From: CAZKTS01 sp964555735
GTDB lineage: Bacteria > Actinomycetota > Acidimicrobiia > IMCC26256 > PALSA-555
Direction of reading: 5' to 3'
Length of the DNA: 22,109 nucleotides
NCBI GenBank assembly: GCA_964555735.1
Contig: CAZKTS010000189.1
Span: 1 to 22,109, forward strand
Shown piece by piece: positions 5,820 to 13,856 of this stretch. Position numbers and translations under genes: made by a program. The notes under the pieces are model-generated. The model saw nothing but the letters and a program-made list of their open reading frames with translations. It did no database searches and was not told the DNA's origin. Each line of letters opens with the position of its first letter. Position 1 is the stretch's first letter.

Positions 5820-7126
5820 CAGCCGGTCACGAACTCCCGGAACCGGGAGGCCTCGGCGTCACCCAACCGGGCGCGCACCCGGGTGCCGCGATCGGCGTGC
5901 ACCTCCACGAGGACCTCGCCGTCACGGTGCAGCGCGGCGAGGACGTCGCCGCGCTCGTACGGGACGGTCAGCTCGACGACGCGCGCGAGCGCGCGCAGGC
6001 GCTCGGCGATCGCCTCCAGCAGCTTGTCGACGCCCTCTCCCGTGGCGGCCGACACGCGGACCGCGCCCTCGCTGACCGCGAGGCGGTCGACGTCGTCGTC
6101 GACGCCGAGGTCCACCTTGTTGACGACCAGCAGCTCGGGGACCTCCCCCGCGCCGATGTCGCGCAGCACCTCGTGCACGGCCGCCACCTGGCGGAGAGCA
6201 TCGCTCGAGCTGCCGTCGACCACGTGGACGAGCACGTCGGCGTCGACCACCTCCTCCAGCGTCGAGCGGAACGCCTCGACGAGCTGGTGCGGCAGGCGCT
6301 GCACGAAGCCCACCGTGTCGGACGCGAGCACGGTCTCGCCGCCCGGGAGGCGCAGCCGGCGCGTGGTGGGGTCGAGCGTGGAGAACAGCCGGTCCTCGAC
6401 GACGACGTCCGCCTGGGTCATCTGGTTCAGGAGCGTCGACTTGCCCGCGTTCGTGTAGCCCACGAGTGCGATCCGCGGGATCGCCCGGCGGGTGCGGGCC
6501 TTGCGTTGCGTGGCACGCGTCTTGGCCAGGCGCTCGAGCTCTGCCTCGAGCTTGGTGACCCGGCGTTGGATGCGCCGGCGGTCGACTTCGAGCTGGGTCT
6601 CGCCGGGCCCGCGCCGGGTGCCGATGCCACCGGCCTGCTGGCTCATCTCGTTGCCCTTGCCGCGCAGGCGGGGCAGGAGATAGCGGTACTGCGCGAGCTC
6701 GACCTGGACCATGCCCTCTTGGCTGGTGGCGTGCTGGGCGAAGATGTCGAGGATCAGCGCAACGCGGTCGACGACGTCGCGGCCCAGGAGCTTCTCGAGG
6801 TTCCGCTGCTGCGCGGGCGTGAGCTCGTCGTCGAAGACGACCACGTCGATGTCGAGACCGTCGGCGAGGGACCGCAGCTCTTCGGCCTTGCCCGAACCGA
6901 CGTAGGTGGCCGGGTCGGGCCGGTCGCGACGCTGCAGCACCGTCTCGACCGGGAGCGCGCCCGCCGTGTCGGTCAGGCGGGCCAGCTCGTCGAGCGATGC
7001 CTCCGCCTCCTCCACCGTGCGGGTGCCGAACCCCGTACCCACGAGGAGCGCGCGCTGCTGGACGACGTCGAAGTCGGTCTCGGTGGCGGTGAGCCTCCGC
7101 CGCTGGCGTCCGGACGGGGGCGTCAT
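5819..7126 (-). CDS. hflX: Ribosome-associated GTPase HflX
   Basis: A 435-residue GTPase. The HflX N-terminal domain contains DPATYVGSGKAEEL and DDELTPAQQRNLEKLL, followed by DRVALILDIFAQHATSQEGMVQVELAQYRYLLPRL and the GTRRGPGETQLEVDRRRI linker helix. The G domain has G1 GYTNAGKS (223-230), G3 DTVGF (270-274) and G4 NKVD (336-339). HflX binds and splits 70S ribosomes, notably under stress. The ATG at 7126 overlaps the dapF stop as ATGA; the Arg-rich open frame further upstream (to 7315) is the shadow of dapF and is rejected. Placement between dapF and dapC mixes a translation factor into a lysine gene cluster. Confidence 0.96.
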   Translation of the reverse strand: MTPPSGRQRRRLTATETDFDVVQQRALLVGTGFGTRTVEEAEASLDELARLTDTAGALPVETVLQRRDRPDPATYVGSGKAEELRSLADGLDIDVVVFDDELTPAQQRNLEKLLGRDVVDRVALILDIFAQHATSQEGMVQVELAQYRYLLPRLRGKGNEMSQQAGGIGTRRGPGETQLEVDRRRIQRRVTKLEAELERLAKTRATQRKARTRRAIPRIALVGYTNAGKSTLLNQMTQADVVVEDRLFSTLDPTTRRLRLPGGETVLASDTVGFVQRLPHQLVEAFRSTLEEVVDADVLVHVVDGSSSDALRQVAAVHEVLRDIGAGEVPELLVVNKVDLGVDDDVDRLAVSEGAVRVSAATGEGVDKLLEAIAERLRALARVVELTVPYERGDVLAALHRDGEVLVEVHADRGTRVRARLGDAEASRFREFVTG

Positions 7127-7968
7127 GCCCGGGCCCCCAGGAGGGCGTCGACGTCGACCTCGACGTCGAAGACGTGCTGCACCTCGCCGCCGAGGTGCAC
7201 GGTCTCGCCGAGCTGCACGGTGTGACTGCCGCCCGGCACGTCGACGACGACGTCGGTGCCGACCAAGCCCCGCCGGTGCGCGACCGCGCTCGCAGCCGAG
7301 ACGCCCGTGCCGCACGAGAGCGTCTCTCCGACGCCCCGCTCCCAGACCCGGAGCCGCAGGTGATCGGGGCCGACGACCTGGACGAACTCGACGTTCGTGC
7401 GCTTCGGGAAGCGCTCGTCGTGCTCCAGCCGCGGACCGTGCTGCGCGACTCGTGCCGCCTCGACGTCGTCGACGAACAGCACGAGGTGGGGGTTGCCGAT
7501 GCCGGCGGCGTCACCGGAGTAGGTCACGCCGTGGAACGTCGCCTCGAGGTCGAACGCGCTCGGAGCGTCGAGCGGGATCGAGGGCGGATCGAAGGTCACC
7601 GGACCCATGTCGACGGTCGCGATGTCGGCCTCTCCGGTGTCGAAGAAGGTCGACACCGTGCGCCGGCCGCCGCCGGTGTCGACGACGAGCTGGTGGGGTC
7701 GGCCGAGACCCTCGCGATGCGCCACCCAGGCGAGACAACGGATGCCGTTGCCGCTCATCTCCGCGACCTCGCCGTCGGCGTTGCGCAGCTCCATCGTGCA
7801 GTCGGCCCCGTCCTGGCCGGGCAACAGGGTGATGAGACCGTCGGCACCCACACCGAGGTTGCGGTGGCAGAGCGCGCGCGCCTCGGCGGCCCCGGGGGCG
7901 GGGCTGCCGTCGAGCGCAACGGTCACGAGGAAGTCGTTCCCGGTGCCGTGGAGCTTGCTGAGGTGCAT
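7123..7968 (-). CDS. dapF: Diaminopimelate epimerase
   Basis: A 281-residue protein converting LL- to meso-diaminopimelate, the direct precursor of lysine and of peptidoglycan cross-links. Motifs: KLHGTGNDF (5-13), the first catalytic cysteine in SGNGIRC (Cys78), GNPHLV (158-163), the ERGVGETLSCGTG motif with the second catalytic cysteine (Cys219). Both catalytic cysteines are present. ATG at 7968 gives the usual MxxxKxHG start and lies 2 bases after the miaA stop. An alternative GTG at 7974 would overlap that stop as GTGA, a junction type used elsewhere in this window, and would add two residues. The end overlaps hflX by 4 bases. Confidence 0.96.
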   Translation of the reverse strand: MHLSKLHGTGNDFLVTVALDGSPAPGAAEARALCHRNLGVGADGLITLLPGQDGADCTMELRNADGEVAEMSGNGIRCLAWVAHREGLGRPHQLVVDTGGGRRTVSTFFDTGEADIATVDMGPVTFDPPSIPLDAPSAFDLEATFHGVTYSGDAAGIGNPHLVLFVDDVEAARVAQHGPRLEHDERFPKRTNVEFVQVVGPDHLRLRVWERGVGETLSCGTGVSAASAVAHRRGLVGTDVVVDVPGGSHTVQLGETVHLGGEVQHVFDVEVDVDALLGARA

Positions 7969-7970
7969 GC

Positions 7971-8882
7971 TCACGGGCCCCACAATGCCAGGAGCGCCGG
8001 GAGCAGGCGGCACGGATTGTCGGCCGCGGCCAGCCAGGTGATGCGGGGATCCCGGCGGAACCACATGCGTTGCCGCCGAGCGAACGACCGGGTGCGCCGC
8101 GCCATCGCACCCGACGCCTCGTCCTCGGTGAGCGTTCCGTCGAGCACGGCGAGCATCTCGCGGTAGCCGATGGCCTGGGCGGCGTTCCGCGACAGGTCGG
8201 CCCGATGGGTCCGGGCCTCGTCGAGCAGCCCATCGGCGAGCATCGCGTCGACGCGCGCGGTGATGCGGGCCGCGAGCACCTCACGAGGGAGCCAGATCCC
8301 CACCTGGTCGACGGGGAAGACCGTCGGCCCGAAGGCGGCAACACCGGGACCGAACGACGAGAAGGGCCGCCCGGTCAGCCGGATCACCTCGAGCGCGCGG
8401 ACGATGCGCCGTGCGTTGTGCGGATCGATGCGACCCGCCGCCTCGGGGTCGGCGCGCTCGAGCTCGGCGTAGGCCGCGGCGACCCCGCCCGGCTCGGTGG
8501 TCCGGGCCTCCAGCTCGGCGCGGAGGGCGAGGTCCTCCCCCGGGAAGCGCAGGTCGTCGACGACCGCCTGAACATAGAGACCGGTACCGCCGACGAGCAG
8601 CGCGCGCTTGCCGCGCGCCTCGACGTCGGCCACCGCGGCGCGTGCCTCGACCTGGAAGCGGGCGACGGTGAAGTCATCGGACGGCTCCGCGACGTCGATG
8701 AGATGGTGCGGCACGCCGGCGCGCTCGGCCGGCGTGGACTTCGCCGTCCCCACGTCCAGCCCGCGGTACACCTGCATCGAGTCGACGGAGACGATCTCGA
8801 CGTCGCCGAGCGCAGCCGCCGCCGCGAGCGCCAGCGCGGTCTTGCCCGTGGCCGTCGGCCCGACCAGGGCCAGGTGGGTCAA
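7971..8882 (-). CDS. miaA: tRNA dimethylallyltransferase
   Basis: A 303-residue protein that transfers a dimethylallyl group to N6 of A37 in tRNAs reading UNN codons. The P-loop GPTATGKT lies at 8-15, followed by VSVDSMQVYRGLDVGTAK (31-48), PHHLIDV, the VGGTGLYVQAVVDDL motif, DPHNARRIVRALEVIRLTG and QAIGYREM. The C-terminal RRTRSFARRQRMWFRRDPRITWL matches the tRNA-binding end. The start is a TTG at 8882 whose last two bases belong to the miaB stop codon (TTGA); no Shine-Dalgarno is visible, so expression probably relies on translational coupling. Its product is the substrate of MiaB, encoded directly upstream. Confidence 0.95.
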   Translation of the reverse strand: MTHLALVGPTATGKTALALAAAAALGDVEIVSVDSMQVYRGLDVGTAKSTPAERAGVPHHLIDVAEPSDDFTVARFQVEARAAVADVEARGKRALLVGGTGLYVQAVVDDLRFPGEDLALRAELEARTTEPGGVAAAYAELERADPEAAGRIDPHNARRIVRALEVIRLTGRPFSSFGPGVAAFGPTVFPVDQVGIWLPREVLAARITARVDAMLADGLLDEARTHRADLSRNAAQAIGYREMLAVLDGTLTEDEASGAMARRTRSFARRQRMWFRRDPRITWLAAADNPCRLLPALLALWGP

Positions 8883-10261
8883 GTGGCCGCGACGGGGATC
8901 CGCACGCGCGGACGGGCGGGACGGTGGTTGACCGCCACCAGCTCGCCGGCGAGCCAGTGGGGCGCGGCGCGGGTGATGGTGACATCGGCATAGGAACCGT
9001 CGGGCACCTCGGAAGCCTCGGCCGCGAAGTGGACGAGCTTGCCCTGGCGGGTGCGCCCCGAGCGGCGGGTGGGGTCGGTCTTCGACGGACCCTCCACCAG
9101 CACCTCTTCGACCCGACCGACCCGCGCCTCGTGGCGCGTGAGCGCGTGACGCTCGACCGCGGCCGTGAGCCGCTGCATGCGCTCCTGCGTGGCCTCCGAG
9201 TCGACGAAGTCGTCGACCATCTCCGCGGCCGCGGTACCCGGACGGGGTGAGAACACGAACGTGAAGGCAGCGTCGTACTGCGCCGCGTCCACGACGTCGA
9301 GGGTCGCGGCGAAGTCGGCGTCGGTCTCGCCCGGGAAGCCGACGATGATGTCGGTGCTCACCGACAGATCCGGGATCGCGTCGCGCGCGACGGCGAGTCG
9401 TTCGAGGTAGCGCTCGGCCGTGTAGCCCCGACGCATGCGCGCGAGGGTGCGGTCGCTGCCCGACTGGAGCGGGAGGTGCAGCTGCTCGCAGACCGCGCCG
9501 ACCGCAGCCATGGCCTCCACGGTCTCGGGCCGGAGGTCCTTCGGGTGTGGCGACGTGAAGCGCACGCGACGGATGCCGTCGACCGCGCCGACCTCACGGA
9601 GCAGGTCGGCGAAGCGCGGCCGCCACTGCCCGGCGCCGAGGTCCCGGCCGTACGAGTTGACGTTCTGGCCGAGCAGCGTGATCTCGGTGACGCCGTCGTG
9701 CGCGAGCTCCTCGACCTCCCGGACGATGTCGCCGACGCGGCGGCTCACCTCGGAGCCGCGCACCGACGGCACGATGCAGAACGCGCACGTGTTGTCGCAG
9801 CCGATCTGGATGGTCACCCATGCCGAGTGCCCCGACGCGCGGGCGGCCGGCAGGGCGGACGGGTACGCCTCGTGCTCCTCGAGGATCTCGACGATCGGCC
9901 CCTCGACCCGGGCCCGTTCGAGCAGGGTGGCCGCGTCGGCGAGGTTGTGGGTGCCGAAGACCACGTCGACGTGCCCGGCCCGCTCGAGCACCAGCTCCCG
10001 GTCCTTCTGGGCGAGGCAGCCCCCGACGGCGATCTGGAGGTCCGGGCGACGGTCCTTCAGCGACTTGAGGTGCCCGAGGTGGCCGTAGAGCTTGTTGTCG
10101 GCGTTCTCACGGATGCAGCAGGTGTTGAGGACCACGACATCGGCGGCATCGACATCGTCGGTGGGCTCCATGCCCTGGGCCGCGAGCAGTCCCGCGATGC
10201 GCTCCGAGTCGTGCTCGTTCATCTGGCACCCGAAGGTGCGCACGTGGACGCGCTGGGTCAC
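8879..10261 (-). CDS. miaB: tRNA-2-methylthio-N6-dimethylallyladenosine synthase
   Basis: A 460-residue radical-SAM methylthiotransferase. The N-terminal UPF0004 domain holds three cluster cysteines, Cys12 (FGCQMNEHDSER), Cys48 (LNTCCIRE) and Cys82 (GGCLAQ). The radical-SAM cluster is Cys155, Cys159 and Cys162 (GCDNTCAFCIVPSVRG). A TRAM domain occupies about 378-450 (RVEEVLVEGPSK...YADVTITRAAPHWLAGE). FGCQMNEHDSE and CIVPxxRGxE mark MiaB rather than RimO. It adds a methylthio group to i6A37 of tRNA made by MiaA. The start is GTG at 10261 with TACACT 8 bases upstream; no Shine-Dalgarno is seen, so a very short leader is likely. First gene of the six-gene operon. Confidence 0.96.
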   Translation of the reverse strand: MTQRVHVRTFGCQMNEHDSERIAGLLAAQGMEPTDDVDAADVVVLNTCCIRENADNKLYGHLGHLKSLKDRRPDLQIAVGGCLAQKDRELVLERAGHVDVVFGTHNLADAATLLERARVEGPIVEILEEHEAYPSALPAARASGHSAWVTIQIGCDNTCAFCIVPSVRGSEVSRRVGDIVREVEELAHDGVTEITLLGQNVNSYGRDLGAGQWRPRFADLLREVGAVDGIRRVRFTSPHPKDLRPETVEAMAAVGAVCEQLHLPLQSGSDRTLARMRRGYTAERYLERLAVARDAIPDLSVSTDIIVGFPGETDADFAATLDVVDAAQYDAAFTFVFSPRPGTAAAEMVDDFVDSEATQERMQRLTAAVERHALTRHEARVGRVEEVLVEGPSKTDPTRRSGRTRQGKLVHFAAEASEVPDGSYADVTITRAAPHWLAGELVAVNHRPARPRVRIPVAAT

Positions 10262-10269
10262 GGCGAACC

Positions 10270-10304
10270 AGTGTACGGAACCCGACCGCGTGGACGTCTA
10301 GCGT
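10270..10304. promoter_or_regulatory. Divergent -10 elements for miaB (-) and the secreted-protein gene (+)
   Basis: On the minus strand TACACT (10270-10275) lies 8 bases before the miaB GTG. On the plus strand TAGCGT (10299-10304) lies 6 bases before the ATG at 10311. Neither has a convincing -35. The distances suggest near-leaderless transcripts in both directions from a 49-base intergenic gap. Confidence 0.4.
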
Positions 10305-10310
10305 TCGCGG

Positions 10311-11219
10311 ATGCGCCGCCGGTCGCTCGTCCTCGCCGTCGCCCTGCTCGCCACCCCCGCCGTGGTCCTCACGCCGAGGACCGCAGGAGCCGACGTCGCG
10401 CCGCCCACGGTCACCCTCATCGACGCCGGCGACGGCGCCAAGAAGGAGCTCCGCTACGACCTTGAGGTCGGCGAGCAGGCCGACGTGGCCCTCGTGGTCA
10501 CCACGCGGATCAGCCAGAAGGTCGGTTCGCAACCGCCCCGCAGCGGTTCCTCGCCCCGCGTGGAGTTCACCGTGCCGGTCGCGGTGACCGACGTCGCCGC
10601 CGATGGGGTGATCACTGCCACCTACTCCTACGCCGACGTCAAGGTCGGCAACGGCAGCGCGGCCGACAGCGCGTCGGCCGAGCGGGTCACCGAGCAGCTC
10701 GAGGAGATCGTGGGCCTCCAGGCCACGTTCACGATGACCCCGCAGGGGCAGGTCCTCGAGAGCGTGGTCGACGTGCCGAGTGGGCTCGACGCGACGATCG
10801 CCACGCTCGTCGACCAGCTGTCGCAGCAGGCCAACCAGCTGTCGGTGCCGCTGCCCGAAGAGCCCGTGGGCGTCGGAGCCCGCTGGAAGGCGGAGATGAC
10901 CGTGACCCTCTCGGGCATCACCCTGGAGCAGACGGCCGAGTACGAGCTGCTCAGCCGCAAGGGCAACCGCTTCGAGGTCGCGGTCACGCTGGAGCAGCAC
11001 GCCGACGATCAGACGTTCGAGGACCCGACCAGCGGGTCCGAGGTGCACCTGTTCAGCTCCGACGGTCAGGGTGACGGGCACACCACGTTCGACCTCACCC
11101 GCCTCGCGCCGACGAAGGCGGACGCGCACGTGAAGGTGCGTCAGAAGATGGAGATCGACGGGACCAAGCTCTCCCAGACGGTCCTCACGCACCAGTTCAT
11201 CAACCCGCCGAACAGCTAG
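10311..11219 (+). CDS. Secreted protein of unknown function, DUF6263-like
   Basis: A 302-residue protein with a signal peptide: RRR, hydrophobic LVLAVALLATPAVVL, and a likely cleavage after AGA near residue 27. No lipobox cysteine is visible. The mature part is rich in Thr/Val beta-strand patterns. Recognisable stretches are KKELRYDLEVGEQADVALVVTTRI, VPLPEEPVGVGARW and LTRLAPTKADAHVKVRQKMEIDG, resembling the DUF6263 family of actinobacterial exported proteins, whose function is unknown; this assignment is from memory of family pattern. PxxPVGVGxxW is typical of such duplicated beta domains. The ATG has a -10-like TAGCGT 6 bases upstream. It ends 3 bases from the end of the convergent PLDc_N-type gene. 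Confidence 0.85.
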   Translation: MRRRSLVLAVALLATPAVVLTPRTAGADVAPPTVTLIDAGDGAKKELRYDLEVGEQADVALVVTTRISQKVGSQPPRSGSSPRVEFTVPVAVTDVAADGVITATYSYADVKVGNGSAADSASAERVTEQLEEIVGLQATFTMTPQGQVLESVVDVPSGLDATIATLVDQLSQQANQLSVPLPEEPVGVGARWKAEMTVTLSGITLEQTAEYELLSRKGNRFEVAVTLEQHADDQTFEDPTSGSEVHLFSSDGQGDGHTTFDLTRLAPTKADAHVKVRQKMEIDGTKLSQTVLTHQFINPPNS

Positions 11220-11222
11220 CGC

Positions 11223-11714
11223 TCAGGCGTCGTCGGCGTCGCGCCCCTCGGCGTTCTGCTCCCGCAGCTCGGCCTCGCGACGCGCCAGCTCCGCCTCGCG
11301 CCGGTCGAGGTCGGCCTCCCACTCGTCCAGGGTGCGCCCGGCATCGGGCGCCGGGTGCGGCGGCATGGCCCGGGCCTGCTCGGCCTCCCACTGGGCGAGC
11401 TGGGCGTCGAGCTCCGCGGAGCGACGGTCGGAGATGCCGGGCGACGTCGCCGAGTAGCGGGGGTGATCCTCGATGCCGAGCGGCCGCCTCGACGGCCCGG
11501 ACTGCGTGCTCCCGGGCTGCCAGCCGGCCCGCAGCGGGCGGCCGAGCAGCAGCCAGGCGAGCGAGCCGATCGTCGGCAGGAGGATCACGAGGATGAGCCA
11601 GACGACCTTCGGGAGGTTGCGACACAGGGAGCCGTCCGTGGCGATGCAGTCGAAGATCGCCCAGATCCAGAACGCGAGGATCAGGAGGGCCAGGATCCCT
11701 TCGCCGAACAGCAT
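11223..11714 (-). CDS. PLDc_N-type two-helix membrane protein with coiled-coil tail
   Basis: A 163-residue protein. Two membrane helices (about 5-25 and 36-57, ending LPTIGSLAWLLLGRP) with a short charged loop match the PLDc_N (phospholipase D nuclease N-terminal) domain; P-T-I-G-x-x-x-(W/Y)-x-x-x-G-R-P is its signature. There is no HKD catalytic motif, so no phospholipase activity is claimed. The cytoplasmic tail ends in heptad-like Glu/Arg/Leu repeats (about 128-153, WEADLDRREAELARREAEL), a probable coiled coil. GGAGAGG abuts the ATG and GGGAGG lies 9 bases further upstream. It is divergent from the TSUP gene across a region with a 15-bp tandem repeat. Confidence 0.82.
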   Translation of the reverse strand: MLFGEGILALLILAFWIWAIFDCIATDGSLCRNLPKVVWLILVILLPTIGSLAWLLLGRPLRAGWQPGSTQSGPSRRPLGIEDHPRYSATSPGISDRRSAELDAQLAQWEAEQARAMPPHPAPDAGRTLDEWEADLDRREAELARREAELREQNAEGRDADDA

Positions 11715-11727
11715 CCTCTCCGCCCTC

Positions 11728-11757
11728 CCCTGTCGAACGTGGCCCTGTCGAACGTGG
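11728..11757. repeat. Perfect 15-bp tandem duplication in a divergent promoter region
   Basis: CCCTGTCGAACGTGG is repeated exactly head to tail (11728-11742 and 11743-11757), 14 bases upstream of the PLDc_N-type gene and 80 upstream of the TSUP gene. Each copy holds TCGAAC, half of an SOS box, but as direct rather than inverted copies. Confidence 0.6.
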
Positions 11758-11836
11758 ACGGCGAGGAGTGTACGACGCCGGAGGCCCGGGATCTCCGACG
11801 GTCACCGCGGCCGCAGCCGGTAGGGTCCCGCGCCTC

Positions 11837-12559
11837 ATGGACGTGCACGTGCTGGAGTTCGTCGTGGCCGCCGCGGCGATCCTGGTGGGCGCGATCGTCC
11901 AGGGGGCGATCGGCGTCGGGCTCAACATGCTCGCCGCACCCTTCGTGGCGATCGTGATCCCCGAGGCGCTCCCGGCGACGCTCGTGCTGGTCGCGGTGCC
12001 GCTGGCGATCACCACCCTGGTTCGTGAACACCATGCCGTCGACCGCGTAGCCCTGCCCTGGATGCTCGCGGGCGCGCTGCCCGGCACCGCGCTCGGCCTG
12101 GTCGTGATCTCGATCGCCACCACCACCGCCCTCGCGGTGATCGTCGGGGTGACCGTCCTCGGCGGCGTCCTCCTCAGCGTCCTGTCGCCGCCGGTCCCCA
12201 CGAACCGAGGCACGGCGCTCGCCGCCGGCTTCACCTCGAACCTGTTCGGGACGGCCAGCGCGGTGGGCGGACCGCCGGTCGCGCTGCTGTTCCAGCACCG
12301 CACCGGCCCGACCGCTCGATCGACGCTCGGCGCGTTCTTCGCCACGAGCGCCACGCTCTCGCTCATCGGCTACCTCGCGACCGGCGACCTCACCGAGGAC
12401 CAGGCGCTGCTGGCGCTCGCGCTCGCGCCGTTCATGGTCGTCGGGCTCTGGATCAGCCGGCACCTGCACGTGCACGTGGACAGCGGCTGGCTGCGACCCG
12501 CGGTGCTCTCGATCTCGGCGGTCGCGGGCGTCACCGCGATCCTCCGCGCGCTCCTCTGA
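11837..12559 (+). CDS. TauE/SafE (TSUP) family membrane transporter
   Basis: A 240-residue, very hydrophobic protein with about seven membrane segments. The first repeat contains VQGAIGVGLNMLAAPFVAIVIPEALPATLVL. The second contains GFTSNLFGTASAVGGPPVALLFQHRTGPTARSTLGAFF, the two inverted G-rich half-repeats of the TauE/SafE family (PF01925). Family members export or import sulfite, sulfoacetate, taurine or other organic anions; the substrate is not predictable here. ATG at 11837 is chosen because hydrophobic sequence starts there and TAGGGT (11821-11826) lies 10 bases upstream; the frame is open back to 11768. It is convergent with recA across two hairpins and has no functional link to its neighbours. 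Confidence 0.9.
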   Translation: MDVHVLEFVVAAAAILVGAIVQGAIGVGLNMLAAPFVAIVIPEALPATLVLVAVPLAITTLVREHHAVDRVALPWMLAGALPGTALGLVVISIATTTALAVIVGVTVLGGVLLSVLSPPVPTNRGTALAAGFTSNLFGTASAVGGPPVALLFQHRTGPTARSTLGAFFATSATLSLIGYLATGDLTEDQALLALALAPFMVVGLWISRHLHVHVDSGWLRPAVLSISAVAGVTAILRALL

Positions 12560-12567
12560 CCTTGTTT

Positions 12568-12606
12568 GGAGAGCGTGGCCTACCGATTCGGGAGGCCACG
12601 CTCTCC
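12568..12606. terminator. Terminator-like hairpin 1 between the TSUP gene and recA
   Basis: GGAGAGCGTGGCCT (12568-12581) and AGGCCACGCTCTCC (12593-12606) are perfect 14-bp arms around an 11-base loop that itself contains CCGA/TCGG. It lies 9 bases after the TSUP stop. No T-run follows on either strand, so an intrinsic terminator of the tail-less GC-rich type is proposed. Confidence 0.65.
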
Positions 12607-12624
12607 GCCAACGGGCCCGGACGC

Positions 12625-12657
12625 GAGTCGGTGGCGGGACGGACCCGCCACCGACTC
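12625..12657. terminator. Terminator-like hairpin 2 between the TSUP gene and recA
   Basis: GAGTCGGTGGCGGG (12625-12638) and CCCGCCACCGACTC (12644-12657) are perfect 14-bp arms with the 5-base loop ACGGA. It begins 19 bases after hairpin 1 and ends 32 bases from the recA stop. The two stems have unrelated sequences. It probably terminates recA from the other side. Confidence 0.65.
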
Positions 12658-12689
12658 CTGCGCTGGGGCTGGCTGGGCAGTGAGGAGAG

Positions 12690-13739
12690 CTAGGACTCGA
12701 CCTCGAGGGATTCCTCGCTGTCGTCGGCGTCGGCGTCGGTGAGGTCCACCACCGGCTCACCGATGCCGGCCTCGACCTTGATCTTCTCCATGATCTCGAA
12801 GACCATGTCGACGTTGTCGGCCAGGAACTTCTTCGCGTTCTCGCGACCCTGACCGAGCTGCTCACCTTCGTAGGTGAACCACGCGCCGGACTTCTTCACG
12901 ATGCCGAGGTCGACGGCGACGTCGAGCAGCGAACCTTCGCGGCTGATGCCCTTGCCGTACATGATGTCGAACTCGGCGATCTTGAACGGCGGCGCCACCT
13001 TGTTCTTCGCCACCTTGACCCGGGTGCGGTTGCCGATCATCTCGGCACCGTCCTTGATGGTCTCGACGCGGCGGATGTCGAGGCGGACCGACGAGTAGAA
13101 CTTCAGCGCCCGGCCGCCCGACGTGGTCTCGGGCGAGCCGAACATCACGCCGATCTTCTCGCGCAGCTGGTTGATGAAGATGCAGACGGTCTTGGACCGG
13201 TTGAGGTTGGCGGTGAGCTTGCGCAGCGCCTGGCTCATGAGCCGGGCCTGGAGGCCGACGTGCGTGTCGCCCATCTCACCTTCGAGCTCGGCGCGGGGCA
13301 CCAGCGCGGCGACCGAGTCGATCACGATGACGTCGAGCGCACCCGAGCGGATCAGCATGTCGGAGATCTCGAGCGCCTGCTCCCCCGAGTCGGGCTGGGA
13401 GATGTAGAGCTCGTCGACGTTCACGCCGATCGCGCCGGCGTAGACCGGGTCCATCGCGTGCTCGGCGTCGACGTAGGCACAGACGCCGCCGTTGCGCTGG
13501 GCCTCTGCGACCACGTGCATGGCGAGCGTGGACTTCCCGGAGGACTCCGGGCCGTAGATCTCCACGACGCGCCCGCGGGGCAGGCCGCCGATGCCGAGGG
13601 CGAGGTCGAGGGCGAGTGCCCCCGTGGAGATCGCGGCGACGGACACGTTGCCCTGCTCGCCGAGCTTCATGACCGCGCCCTTGCCGTACTGCTTCTCGAT
13701 CTGGCCGAGCGCCATGTCGAGTGCCTGCTCTCGTTCCAC
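12690..13739 (-). CDS. recA: Recombinase RecA
   Basis: A 349-residue protein of normal size. It has the Walker A motif GPESSGKST (63-71), the Walker B strand LDVIVIDSVAALVP, the loop region MSQALRKLTANLNRSKT, INQLREKIGVMFGSPETTSGGRALKFYSSVRLDIRR, and an acidic C-terminus (DLTDADADDSEESLEVES). No intein is present. RecA filaments on single-stranded DNA drive strand exchange and LexA self-cleavage. The GTG at 13739 has a perfect AGGAGG 7 bases upstream; the frame stays open much further but is non-coding there. An SOS box lies 118 bases upstream. No recX follows; the downstream neighbour is the convergent TSUP gene. Confidence 0.98.
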   Translation of the reverse strand: MEREQALDMALGQIEKQYGKGAVMKLGEQGNVSVAAISTGALALDLALGIGGLPRGRVVEIYGPESSGKSTLAMHVVAEAQRNGGVCAYVDAEHAMDPVYAGAIGVNVDELYISQPDSGEQALEISDMLIRSGALDVIVIDSVAALVPRAELEGEMGDTHVGLQARLMSQALRKLTANLNRSKTVCIFINQLREKIGVMFGSPETTSGGRALKFYSSVRLDIRRVETIKDGAEMIGNRTRVKVAKNKVAPPFKIAEFDIMYGKGISREGSLLDVAVDLGIVKKSGAWFTYEGEQLGQGRENAKKFLADNVDMVFEIMEKIKVEAGIGEPVVDLTDADADDSEESLEVES

Positions 13740-13856
13740 CGTGGTGCCTCCTGAAGACGTTGCGAGCGGGGGGAAGGTGCTCGACCAGTTGTACGGCGAG
13801 GGTATGACAGTCCCGGCGGGAGAACCACACCCCTGTAGTTCCAGTCCTGTGAGACT

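Noticed and set aside
11728..11757. SOS box made from the two TCGAAC copies
   Set aside because: The copies are direct, not inverted, and 15 bases apart; the LexA box needs inverted halves four bases apart.
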